Position numbers and translations under genes: made by a program. Shown in pieces: positions 33,100-41,257 of a DNA stretch of 64,000 bases (position 1 is its first letter; every line of letters begins with the position of its first letter). The stretch is taken from NCBI RefSeq assembly GCF_019249655.2, contig NZ_CP137557.1:3753001-3817000 (forward strand), written 5' to 3'. Source of the DNA: Segatella copri (lineage in GTDB: Bacteria; Bacteroidota; Bacteroidia; Bacteroidales; Bacteroidaceae). Under the pieces are notes generated by a model. That model had not been told where the DNA came from. It ran no database searches and saw only the letters and a program-made list of their open reading frames with translations.

Positions 33100-34263
33100 T
33101 CAAATTATCAACTTTACATTTGTTGTTTCAGAAATCTTTTTGCAAAAGTCCAATATATTCTCACCAGACTTAACCTGTAAGGATATCTCTTCGTAGATTT
33201 CGCGGCATCTCTTTTCCTTCATTTTATTCTTTACGCCAACGGCAATCATATCCTCTACGGTCGGATGCCCAGTCCCATTTACAGATGTTGCGTGTTCACC
33301 ATTATATCCCTCGGTGCAATGGGTGAGGTCGTAGGCAGGAGCTAAATGCCAGTGCCATTTGCCATCGCTCTCTTTCTGAACCAAGAAAGAGAAGTTCTTG
33401 CAGTGATCGTCCTTGTTGTCCATTATGTAATTAAAAACCATACGGCGGAACATCTCTTCCACATCCTCTTGGCTCTGAGTAAGATAACCTGTAAGCGCCA
33501 AAAGGTTGAGATAATCGAGAATGGGGTTGGAAAGGGAAACGTTGAGCAAGGCTCCAGCTGTGGCTACGTGAATGCGTTCGCCTGTTGGAGAAATGTCGAA
33601 GCGACGGCAGGCAAAATACTTGTTGTTTACCAGTTTGAAGTCGGGTACTTGGATACCACATTGCTTGGCTATCTTATTATAATGATACTCTTGCTTTCCC
33701 ATATCTTGTGGGTCATAGGTATGGCGAAACTTGACCAACCAATGACCATCCTCATTTGTGAAAATGGCTTTCGGGCGACAACCGCCACTATTACCACTAT
33801 TATATAATAATAATCCTGCGTCATTATCCTGTTGCTCCTTCAGTACTTCCAAGGCTTTTGCTTGTAAAAGGTCAAAGTCCTCTATCTCGTGTCCTGTCTG
33901 GATAGAAGTTGTAGGTTCGTAGGTCAATGCGCCCATACCTCCATTGCCCACGATGCTCAGTCGGTCAAGAGCAGATAGCTCAAAGTCGTTGATGCCCTCT
34001 TTTAGCAAGGCTTTATGCAATAGGTATCTACCATATCCATCTGGAAGGCTGTCTTCGAAGATGCCAAAGTTCCCGTTGAAAGGGGTGGCTTTGGCAATGA
34101 AAAGACCGGGCTTCAGTGGCAATTCCAACGGAGATATACTAAAGCCAGATGCCAGCCACAGATTGTCATACTCGAAGGTGCATACCTTTCCATCGGCACT
34201 CAATGACAGTGTGCCGACTTTCTCCTGGTGATATTTCACGGCTAAAGATTCTATATGTTTCAT
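33100..34263 (-). CDS. hipA: HipA-family serine/threonine kinase toxin
   Basis: The toxin of a HipBA-type system; HipA kinases phosphorylate targets such as glutamyl-tRNA synthetase and slow translation. The 387-residue protein has the HipA N-terminal domain (GTLSLSADGKVCTFEYD), the Gly-rich loop SGGCRPKA (159-166), Lys178 in VKFR, the catalytic DDHCKN with Asp286, and AYDLT (Asp312) as the metal site. All key positions are intact. Its start overlaps the hipB stop by 4 bp, so the two are translationally coupled. The target here is not known. Confidence 0.92.
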   Translation of the reverse strand: MKHIESLAVKYHQEKVGTLSLSADGKVCTFEYDNLWLASGFSISPLELPLKPGLFIAKATPFNGNFGIFEDSLPDGYGRYLLHKALLKEGINDFELSALDRLSIVGNGGMGALTYEPTTSIQTGHEIEDFDLLQAKALEVLKEQQDNDAGLLLYNSGNSGGCRPKAIFTNEDGHWLVKFRHTYDPQDMGKQEYHYNKIAKQCGIQVPDFKLVNNKYFACRRFDISPTGERIHVATAGALLNVSLSNPILDYLNLLALTGYLTQSQEDVEEMFRRMVFNYIMDNKDDHCKNFSFLVQKESDGKWHWHLAPAYDLTHCTEGYNGEHATSVNGTGHPTVEDMIAVGVKNKMKEKRCREIYEEISLQVKSGENILDFCKKISETTNVKLII

Positions 34264-34604
34264 TGTCTGTAAGCCTTTTTCTTGTTAGCGTTTCTTTTTA
34301 TCTGTTGCAACTCCTCCATGGTGGAGTACTTGGGTTGCGAGAAGACGTTCTTGATTTCTGAGGTGTATTCCAAAGCTATGGCGATACCTATCAGATTTTT
34401 GAGGGAGATGAGGCCCTTTTGTTCGAATCTGGTGATGTTGCTGACGGCAACGCCTGACTTGTCTGCCACTTGCTCACGTGTCAGATTCTTCTCTATTCTT
34501 CGTTTTCTGAAGTCGTTTGCCATCTCCTTTGCAATCTCATCAGGATTGTCGTGGAGGTAGTTGTCTAATATTGCTAATATATTATTCGTTTCTTGCATAA
34601 TCAT
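34260..34604 (-). CDS. hipB: HipB-like XRE-family antitoxin/repressor
   Basis: A 114-residue DNA-binding protein with an XRE-type HTH (LTREQVADKSGVAVSNITRFEQ), expected to bind HipA and repress the operon. An alternative start two codons in (34598) is equally possible. The C-terminal tail (NANKKKAYRQ) is basic. A perfect palindrome between promoter and start codon supports self-repression. The gene overlaps hipA by 4 bp. Confidence 0.9.
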   Translation of the reverse strand: MIMQETNNILAILDNYLHDNPDEIAKEMANDFRKRRIEKNLTREQVADKSGVAVSNITRFEQKGLISLKNLIGIAIALEYTSEIKNVFSQPKYSTMEELQQIKRNANKKKAYRQ

Positions 34605-34607
34605 TGG

Positions 34608-34643
34608 GATAATAACAAGATATTATCAGTTGCAAAGATACAA
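34608..34643 (-). promoter_or_regulatory. hipBA promoter and palindromic operator
   Basis: The minus strand has the -7 element TATCTTTG (34636-34643). Just downstream lies the perfect inverted repeat GATAATA (34608-34614), six bases, TATTATC (34621-34627), which would cover the transcription start. It is the likely HipB operator. Confidence 0.7.
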
Positions 34644-34755
34644 AAAATAATGTTATGTTCCAAATAAAAATGAACTAAAAAAGTTAAAATCCCTTATAAC
34701 CTTGTCTCCATATATTTTTTTGTTGAAAGAAGGGAGTTTTTTTATCTTAATTTAT

Positions 34756-34786
34756 TTTGTCCTTCACCTATTTTGTTGTAACTTTG
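34756..34786 (+). promoter_or_regulatory. gpmI promoter
   Basis: TTTG (34756-34759) and TAACTTTG (34779-34786) are 19 bp apart, 37 bp before the gpmI start. Confidence 0.8.
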
Positions 34787-34823
34787 CAGGCAGAAATTCG
34801 ATTTTAAATTATTTTATGTAATT

Positions 34824-36341
34824 ATGGCAAAAAAAGCTCTTTTAATGATTCTCGACGGATGGGGAATCGGTAAGCATGATAAGGGTGATGTTATCTTCAA
34901 GACTCCAACTCCTTATCTCGATTATTTGACAGCAGTTTCAGCACATTCTACTCTCCAGACTTGTGGCGAGGACGTAGGTCTTCCTAACGGTCAGATGGGT
35001 AACTCTGAGGTAGGTCACCTCAACATTGGTGCTGGTCGTGTGGTATATCAGGACCTCGTTAAGATCAACAAGGCTTGCGAGAGCGGTGACATCTTGAAGA
35101 ATCAGGAAATCATCAACGCTTACAGCTATGCTCAGAAGACAGGTAAGAAGCTCCACTTGATGGGCTTGACTTCTACCGGTGGTGTTCACTCTTCTTTGGA
35201 TCACCTCTTCAAGTTGATTGAGATTGGTAAGGAATATGGTTTGAAGGAGACATACGTTCACTGCTTCATGGATGGTCGTGATACAGACCCTAAGAGCGGT
35301 AAGGGCTTCATCGAGGAGGTTCAGGCTTGCTGCGACAAGAATGATGCACACATCGCAAGCATCGTAGGTCGTTTCTATGCTATGGACCGTGACAAGCGCT
35401 GGAACCGTGTGAAGGAAGCATACGACTTGCTCGTTGAGGGTAAGGGTAAGCAGGCTGACGATATGGTGAAGGCAATGCAGGAGAGCTATGATGAGGACGT
35501 AACTGACGAGTTCATCAAGCCAATCAATAACTCTAAGGTTGACGGTACTATCCAGGAGGGTGATGTTGTTATCTTCATCAACTACCGTAACGACCGTGCC
35601 AAGGAGTTGACACAGGTATTGACTCAGCAGGATATGCCAGAGGAAGGCATGCACACCATCAAGGACTTGCAGTACTACTGCATGACTCCATACGATGCAA
35701 GCTTCCAGGGTGTTCACATCCTCTTCCCTAAGGAGAACGTAATGAACACTCTCGGTGAGTACTTGAGCGCTCAGGGCAAGAAGCAGCTCCACACTGCAGA
35801 GACAGAGAAGTATGCTCACGTAACATTCTTCTTCAATGGTGGTCGTGAGACTCCATACGAGGGCGAGGACCGTATCCTGGTTCCTTCTCCAAAGGTAGCT
35901 ACATACGACCTGAAGCCAGAGATGAGCGCTTACGAGGTAAAGGATAAGTTGGTTGGTGCTATCAACACTCAGGAGTACGACTTCATCGTTGTAAACTTCG
36001 CTAATGGTGATATGGTAGGTCACACTGGTATCTACAACGCTATCGCTAAGGCTGTTCATGCTGTTGACAACTGCGTAAAGGACGTTATCGAGGCTGCCAA
36101 GGCTAACGATTATGAGGCTATCATCATCGCTGACCACGGTAATGCAGACCACGCTATCAACGAGGACGGTACACCAAACACCGCTCACTCTTTGAACCCA
36201 GTTCCATTCATCTACGTAACTGACAACAACTCAGCTACCGTTAAGGATGGCCGTTTGGCAGACGTTGCTCCTTCTATCCTCCACATCATGGGCTTGGAGC
36301 AGCCAGCTGATATGACAGGTGAGAACTTGATTATTGACTAA
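34824..36341 (+). CDS. gpmI: 2,3-bisphosphoglycerate-independent phosphoglycerate mutase
   Basis: The glycolytic enzyme that interconverts 3- and 2-phosphoglycerate using two metal ions. The 505-residue protein has the N-terminal metal Asp ([10 protein letters not shown]), the phosphorylated Ser61 in [15 protein letters not shown], the substrate loop [11 protein letters not shown], and the C-terminal metal ligands in [12 protein letters not shown] and [11 protein letters not shown]. It is a single-gene unit with its own promoter and terminator, and its codon use looks like that of a highly expressed gene. Confidence 0.97.
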   Translation: MAKKALLMILDGWGIGKHDKGDVIFKTPTPYLDYLTAVSAHSTLQTCGEDVGLPNGQMGNSEVGHLNIGAGRVVYQDLVKINKACESGDILKNQEIINAYSYAQKTGKKLHLMGLTSTGGVHSSLDHLFKLIEIGKEYGLKETYVHCFMDGRDTDPKSGKGFIEEVQACCDKNDAHIASIVGRFYAMDRDKRWNRVKEAYDLLVEGKGKQADDMVKAMQESYDEDVTDEFIKPINNSKVDGTIQEGDVVIFINYRNDRAKELTQVLTQQDMPEEGMHTIKDLQYYCMTPYDASFQGVHILFPKENVMNTLGEYLSAQGKKQLHTAETEKYAHVTFFFNGGRETPYEGEDRILVPSPKVATYDLKPEMSAYEVKDKLVGAINTQEYDFIVVNFANGDMVGHTGIYNAIAKAVHAVDNCVKDVIEAAKANDYEAIIIADHGNADHAINEDGTPNTAHSLNPVPFIYVTDNNSATVKDGRLADVAPSILHIMGLEQPADMTGENLIID

Positions 36342-36352
36342 TAATAATTTCG

Positions 36353-36386
36353 GAAGTCAAGGCTTTTTGGAGCCTTGACTTCTTTA
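36353..36386 (+). terminator. Intrinsic terminator of gpmI
   Basis: GAAGTCAAGGCT (36353-36364) pairs perfectly with AGCCTTGACTTC (36371-36382), followed by TTT. It separates gpmI from ung. Confidence 0.8.
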
Positions 36387-36398
36387 ACTTAAAACATC

Positions 36399-37064
36399 AT
36401 GGACGTAAAGATAGAAGAAAGTTGGAGACAGCATATAGGTGACGAGTTCAACAAGCAGTATTTTGTTGACCTCACAAACTTCGTGAAAGAGGAATACCTG
36501 CGTACGCCCTGTTATCCTCCGGGCCGTTTGATTTTCAATGCCTTCAATCTCTGTCCTTTTGATGATGTAAAGGTAGTGATTATCGGACAGGATCCATACC
36601 ATGAGCCGGGGCAGGCAATGGGGTTGAGTTTCTCTGTGCCAGATGGAATCACTTTTCCACCATCATTGATTAATATATTCAAGGAGATTCAGATGGATCT
36701 CGGCACTCCGATGCCAGCCACGGGCGATTTGACCCGCTGGGCAAAGCAGGGAGTCTTGTTGCTCAACGCCACCCTTACCGTTCGTGCCCATCAGGCAGCG
36801 AGCCATCAGCGCAAGGGCTGGGAGCAATTCACAGATGCTGCTATCCAGGCGCTCAGCAAGGACAAGGAACACCTGGTGTTTATTCTTTGGGGCGGTTATG
36901 CCCGGAGCAAGGCAAAACTCATTGACACGAGCAAGCACCTGATATTGGAAAGTGTGCATCCTTCGCCATTATCTGCCAACCGTGGCGGATGGTTTGGCAA
37001 TCATCATTTCTCCCGCTGCAATGCGTATCTGCAGCAGAACGGAATTGCGCCTATCCAATGGTAG
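36399..37064 (+). CDS. ung: Uracil-DNA glycosylase, family 1
   Basis: The enzyme removes uracil from DNA to start base-excision repair. The catalytic Asp65 lies in the conserved GQDPYHEPGQA, with GLSFSVP, LLLNATLTVR and the DNA-intercalating loop HPSPLSANRGG all present. At 221 residues it is full length. The DUF3109 gene follows after 37 bp, probably on the same transcript. Confidence 0.96.
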   Translation: MDVKIEESWRQHIGDEFNKQYFVDLTNFVKEEYLRTPCYPPGRLIFNAFNLCPFDDVKVVIIGQDPYHEPGQAMGLSFSVPDGITFPPSLINIFKEIQMDLGTPMPATGDLTRWAKQGVLLLNATLTVRAHQAASHQRKGWEQFTDAAIQALSKDKEHLVFILWGGYARSKAKLIDTSKHLILESVHPSPLSANRGGWFGNHHFSRCNAYLQQNGIAPIQW

Positions 37065-37101
37065 GCTATCTCAAAGACATTTATTCATCTCAAGAAACAT
37101 T

Positions 37102-37737
37102 ATGAAGAAAGACGAACTGCGTATTCTGCAGGTGGGCAACGTGTTGGTTTCACCTGATATCATCACTGAAAAATTCTGTTGCGACCTTGATGCCTGCAAG
37201 GGTGAGTGCTGCATCGAAGGCGATGCGGGAGCTCCTGTTACCCTGGATGAAATCATGGAGATAGAGGATGCGCTCGATGTGGTTTGGGATGATCTCTCGG
37301 CTTCTGCCCAGGCTATCATTGATAAGCAGGGTGTGGCTTATACCGATATTGAAGGCGATTTGGTAACGAGCATCGTGAACGGTAAGGATTGTGTGTTTAC
37401 CTGCTACCAGGATTTGAAAGACTTGGGAGATGGACATACAATTCCGAATTGTTGCCTCTGTGCCCTGGAACGTGCTTATCGCGAAGGCAAGTCGAAGTTC
37501 AAGAAGCCAATCTCCTGTGCCTTGTACCCTATCCGTGCCAAGGATTTCGGCAACGAGGTGTATGGCATCAACTATAACAAGTGGCGCATCTGTAAGGATG
37601 CCATCAAGAAGGGTGAGGAGTTGAATCTTCCGGTTTATAAGTTCCTGGAAGGTCCGCTGATTGAGAAGTTCGGTAAGGAATGGTATGGTGAGCTTTGCGA
37701 AGTGGCAGAGCAATTGCTTGCCGACTTGGAAGATTAA
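37102..37737 (+). CDS. DUF3109 family cysteine-rich protein
   Basis: A 211-residue soluble protein with several paired cysteines (EKFCCDLDACKGECCIEGDAG; IPNCCLCALERAYREGK; KPISCALYP), the pattern of DUF3109 and similar to YkgJ-type metal-binding proteins. The start at 37102 (MKKDELRILQVG) is used because the longer frame overlaps ung in another phase. A metal cluster or zinc is likely bound; the role is unknown. Confidence 0.88.
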   Translation: MKKDELRILQVGNVLVSPDIITEKFCCDLDACKGECCIEGDAGAPVTLDEIMEIEDALDVVWDDLSASAQAIIDKQGVAYTDIEGDLVTSIVNGKDCVFTCYQDLKDLGDGHTIPNCCLCALERAYREGKSKFKKPISCALYPIRAKDFGNEVYGINYNKWRICKDAIKKGEELNLPVYKFLEGPLIEKFGKEWYGELCEVAEQLLADLED

Positions 37738-37738
37738 T

Positions 37739-37785
37739 AAAAAAAGAGATTTCGAAAAGCTCTTGGGCTTATTCCGAAATCTCTA
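37739..37785 (-). terminator. Leftward terminator overlapping the end of the GH78-like gene
   Basis: On the minus strand AGAGATTTCG pairs with CGAAATCTCT, followed by TTTTTTTATT. The first arm contains the last codons of the gene at 37769-38710, so stop codon and hairpin overlap. Confidence 0.75.
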
Positions 37786-38710
37786 ATCCTTCAATATGGA
37801 CTATATCGCTCTTTTTGAATCTTCCGTTCCAGGTAATCGTATAGATTCTTCTGTTCTGAAATTTGAAACGGAAGAAGGCTTGTTCATCCAATTCCCCGTT
37901 GCAAATGTATTGATAACCATTGATGTGCAGCTTGGCGCCTCTGTGGGCATCTCGCAGAGTGAGGCGGATGGTGCCATGGAAAGGGCGACCGAAGTCGATG
38001 TTGTAACCACCCAGGGAATCTGTAAACGTACATACAGGTTCCAATACATTATATAATGTGTTCTCTGCCTTGAAAACCTTGTAGCCTTTGTATTCCTTAT
38101 ATCCTTTGTCTTCTTGGCGAGGTTGACCATCTGGTTTGTCTTCGCTTTCTGCTAAATCCATACTTCCTGTGGGATGAATCCAGCCGTAGGGCTCATATTC
38201 TTCCGATTTCCATGCCAGCGTGTTGGTTCTTCCGTCAAAGCGCTCGATGTCGCCATGGGTGCAGTCTCTCAACTGTCGGCAGTACCATTTTCCGTCTGCC
38301 TGATGATAGAATGAGGTGGTGTCCTGATTCCATCCGTAAAACTCCAATGAAAGCTGTTTGCCGTGACTCGGTTTGCCTTCCGGCGAATACCATACGGCAA
38401 TGACGTTTTCGCCGCTTCGCAGATATTTCGTGATGTCGATGGTGCGGTTGAGCAAGGTGCTATCCTTGATACCGTCAAACTTCACGCTTCGGGTCACGTT
38501 TCTTTCGTTTACATAGAGGCGGTAGCTTCCTGTGCTGGCAATGCTGAGCGATGCCTGCAGGGGGCGACCTTCCAGAAGATAACGCTGTCGGAATAATACT
38601 TCGGCAGAGTCACTGGGAAGGGGATACGAAATCCAATGGGTACCGAACTCCTGTGCATGGGAGCTCAGTACCCAGAGTATTGAAAAGATGAGAGTCGTTA
38701 AATATCTCAT
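37769..38710 (-). CDS. Secreted GH78 N-domain-like beta-sandwich protein without catalytic domain
   Basis: A 313-residue exported protein (MRYLTTLIFSILWVLSSHAQ). Its body resembles the N-terminal sandwich domains of bacterial alpha-L-rhamnosidases (FRQRYLLEG...ASLSIASTGSYRLYVNERNVTR...TIDITKYLRSGENVIAVWYSPEG), but the (alpha/alpha)6 catalytic barrel is missing and the gene ends cleanly in a terminator. A short lysine/tyrosine repeat (KGYKEYKGYKVFK) links the two halves. It follows the GH95 gene by 51 bp, so it may be a carbohydrate-binding helper, or a gene that has lost its enzyme part. The family link is by eye. Confidence 0.6.
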   Translation of the reverse strand: MRYLTTLIFSILWVLSSHAQEFGTHWISYPLPSDSAEVLFRQRYLLEGRPLQASLSIASTGSYRLYVNERNVTRSVKFDGIKDSTLLNRTIDITKYLRSGENVIAVWYSPEGKPSHGKQLSLEFYGWNQDTTSFYHQADGKWYCRQLRDCTHGDIERFDGRTNTLAWKSEEYEPYGWIHPTGSMDLAESEDKPDGQPRQEDKGYKEYKGYKVFKAENTLYNVLEPVCTFTDSLGGYNIDFGRPFHGTIRLTLRDAHRGAKLHINGYQYICNGELDEQAFFRFKFQNRRIYTITWNGRFKKSDIVHIEGLEISE

Positions 38711-38761
38711 TGCTTTGTTTCTGTCTTTTAATCCAGTTTCTTAAAACCGATGTGATTCTTG

Positions 38762-41137
38762 TTATTTGATAATCTTTGTTTCTCCAGCCTTGAAGGAGAG
38801 GACTTTCTGCTTACCGTTGTAGTTGACAGAAAGATTTCCCCCGTTCTTGCTGGTGATGCTGGCACGGGTCATCTTGCCATTATTCCAGGCAAGCGATACG
38901 CCATAGTTGCCACGGGCTTTCAGACCTTTCATCTCGCCTGCCTTCCATTCCTGCGGAAGGGCAGGGAGCAAGTCCATCGTCTCGCCGTCGCATTGCATCA
39001 GCATCTCGCATACACCTGCTGTGCCTCCGAAGTTGCCATCTATCTGGAAAGGTGGATGGGCATCAAAGAGGTTAGGGTAGGTGCCACCGCTGCGGTGCTT
39101 GCTATCCTTGTAAACCTCAGGACTTACGTAGGTGAGCAACTTGCGGTATATCTGATAGGCCTTGTCGGCACGGTGCAGACGAGCCCAGAGGTTGATTCTC
39201 CAGCCTGTACTCCAACCGGTGGAATTATCGCCCTTGATTTCCAGAGTCTTGGTTGCGGCAGCAGCAAGTTCCGGAGTCTTGTTTACCGAAATCTGATGGA
39301 ACGGATAGAGTCCGAGCAGGTGCGACTGGTGTCGATGATGCCAATCCTGATCGTCCCAATCGTGATACCATTCCAGCAGATTGCCTCGCTTGCCAATGTG
39401 GTAAGGACGCAGACGATTGAGAGCTGCTTGCAACTGCTGCTGATAATCGCTGTCGATGCCCAGGGCTTTGGCTCCCTTGATGGTGTTCTTGAAGAGCTCG
39501 CGGATGATAGCAAGGTCGGCGGTTCCACCATAGAAACTGCTGCCACGGTAGCCCTTATCGGTGATGTAGTCAGCCTCTGGCGATGTGCAAGGGGCAGTAA
39601 TCAGCTCGTTGGGGTTGTGTGGGTTCGGGATGAGCCACGCAAGCAGGAAGTCGGCTGCACCCTTCATCAGCGGGTAGGCGGTGGTGCGAAGATATTCTGT
39701 ATCGCGGGTATAGTCGTAGTGATCCCAAAGGGCTTCTACGAGCCAGGCTCCACCCATCGCCCAGTTGCTCCATTGTGGGCTCTCGTTTCCGGTTCCCACA
39801 GGATTGCTCATCGCCCAGGCGTCTGTATTGTGTCCGGCGCACCATCCCTTATCGATGCCATAGAAGTGCTGGGCATTGTGTCGGCCTGTCACCGACATGC
39901 CTTCAACCAATCCGTCTACTGGGGCAACCAGTTCTGGGAGGTTGGTAACTTCTGCCGGCCAGTAATTCTCTTCCAGGTTGATGTTGATGGTATAGTTGCC
40001 GCGCCATGGCGAATAGAGGGCTGGTGCCCAGAGTCCCTGCAGGTTGGCTGGCACGCCCTTGGTTCTACTGCTGCTGATGAGCAGGTATCTGCCATACTGG
40101 AAGTAGAGCTGTTCCAGATAAAGATTGCTCTCGTGGTTGTCGCTGTAGGCGAGCAACTGTCTGTCGGTAGGGCGGGTGGCATCAAACTTGGCTCCTTTCA
40201 GGCTCAAGCTTACTCTATCAAAGAGCTTCTTGTAGTCAGCGATGTGGCGTTGCTTGAATTCATCGTATGTAAAGTTGGCGAGATGCCAGGCATCATCGGC
40301 TATGTTCTCGATGTATGGAGCTCCTTCCTTCACGGGATGCTTGTCGAAGCCGTTGTAACTTGTTTCGTTGATGAGATAGATGATAGCCTCGCTCACATCC
40401 TTCAGATGGAGTACGGAATCGCTTGCCCACACCTTTCCGTCGGTGTTCTTTACCTGAAGCATGGCACAGTAATGCGTACTGTTGGCTTCATCCCCGAGAA
40501 CGTGTCCCGTCATGGTGAGCTGTCCTCTGGATGCTTTCACCTGATGGGGGATGAGGGAGGTGAGGGAGATGTCGCTGTTGATGGCTCGCTTTTGGGAAGC
40601 ACTCAGCTTGATGGCAATCATCTTGTCGGGATGAGAAGCAAAATACTCTTTGGTGTATTGGATGCCGTTGCGCCTGTAACGAACAGTAGCCAGGGAATTG
40701 TCGAGGCTCAGTTCGCGGTAATAATCCGTAAACTCGCCCTGGTTGCAGTCTTTGATGTTGATCATGCCCAGTGGCTGATAGAACTCCGAGTTATGGCCTT
40801 GCACATAGTGCTGCAGGGAATCGGCAGTCTTGTAATCCTCCTTGAACAGCGCCTCTCTGATTTTCGGAATCCACTTGTAGGCTTCGCCACCTTCGTTGGG
40901 ATTCACGGGCACGCCCGTCCAGAGAGTGATGTCGTTGAGCTGGATGGAGTCGTTGTTGGCTCCACCGTAAACCAGCGCACCCAGTTTGCCATTGCCTAGC
41001 GGCAGTGACTCTTCGAAGGCGTATGCAGGCTTGTTGTACCACAGCTTGTTGGGCAGTGGCCCTTTACTTACTGTTGCCGCCTGATTGCTCAGAAAGCCTG
41101 AGGCAGCTAGCGCAAACGTGAAAAGCAGATGCTTCAT
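38762..41137 (-). CDS. GH95 alpha-L-fucosidase/alpha-L-galactosidase
   Basis: A secreted exo-glycosidase (signal MKHLLFTFALAASGFLSNQA) of 791 residues that would remove alpha-1,2-linked L-fucose, or L-galactose, from glycans such as xyloglucan or host structures. GH95 marks are clear: KLWYNKPAYAFEESLPLGNGKLGA near the N-terminus, NLQGLWAPALYSPWRGNYTININLEENYWPAE split over the active-site barrel, and CTSPEADYITDKG and NGNFGG-like QIDGNFGGTAGVCEML. The gene pairs with the GH78-like gene downstream on the same strand. Confidence 0.93.
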   Translation of the reverse strand: MKHLLFTFALAASGFLSNQAATVSKGPLPNKLWYNKPAYAFEESLPLGNGKLGALVYGGANNDSIQLNDITLWTGVPVNPNEGGEAYKWIPKIREALFKEDYKTADSLQHYVQGHNSEFYQPLGMINIKDCNQGEFTDYYRELSLDNSLATVRYRRNGIQYTKEYFASHPDKMIAIKLSASQKRAINSDISLTSLIPHQVKASRGQLTMTGHVLGDEANSTHYCAMLQVKNTDGKVWASDSVLHLKDVSEAIIYLINETSYNGFDKHPVKEGAPYIENIADDAWHLANFTYDEFKQRHIADYKKLFDRVSLSLKGAKFDATRPTDRQLLAYSDNHESNLYLEQLYFQYGRYLLISSSRTKGVPANLQGLWAPALYSPWRGNYTININLEENYWPAEVTNLPELVAPVDGLVEGMSVTGRHNAQHFYGIDKGWCAGHNTDAWAMSNPVGTGNESPQWSNWAMGGAWLVEALWDHYDYTRDTEYLRTTAYPLMKGAADFLLAWLIPNPHNPNELITAPCTSPEADYITDKGYRGSSFYGGTADLAIIRELFKNTIKGAKALGIDSDYQQQLQAALNRLRPYHIGKRGNLLEWYHDWDDQDWHHRHQSHLLGLYPFHQISVNKTPELAAAATKTLEIKGDNSTGWSTGWRINLWARLHRADKAYQIYRKLLTYVSPEVYKDSKHRSGGTYPNLFDAHPPFQIDGNFGGTAGVCEMLMQCDGETMDLLPALPQEWKAGEMKGLKARGNYGVSLAWNNGKMTRASITSKNGGNLSVNYNGKQKVLSFKAGETKIIK

Positions 41138-41204
41138 AAATCCTGTTTTGTTAGTTGTTAAAATATGATGCCTGAGGTTGCGGTTCCTTGGAGGGCAGCA
41201 ACCT

Positions 41205-41239
41205 AAAAAAGGGGGAAGACTCCTGTTGAGTCTGCCCCC
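41205..41239 (-). terminator. Intrinsic terminator of gyrB
   Basis: On the minus strand GGGGGCAGACTC pairs with GAGTCTTCCCCC around a short loop, followed by TTTTTT (41205-41210). It lies 19 bp after the gyrB stop. Confidence 0.85.
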
Positions 41240-41257
41240 AATATGTTCGTGTTAACT

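Noticed and set aside
34938..36188. A 416-codon open frame opposite gpmI
   Set aside because: It is a Val/Leu/Thr-rich antisense translation of a highly expressed gene and has no recognisable motif.
38759..40999. A 746-codon open frame on the + strand opposite the GH95 gene
   Set aside because: It lies wholly antisense to a clear GH95 enzyme with signal peptide and family motifs, its translation shows no domain, and it arises from the codon bias of the real gene.
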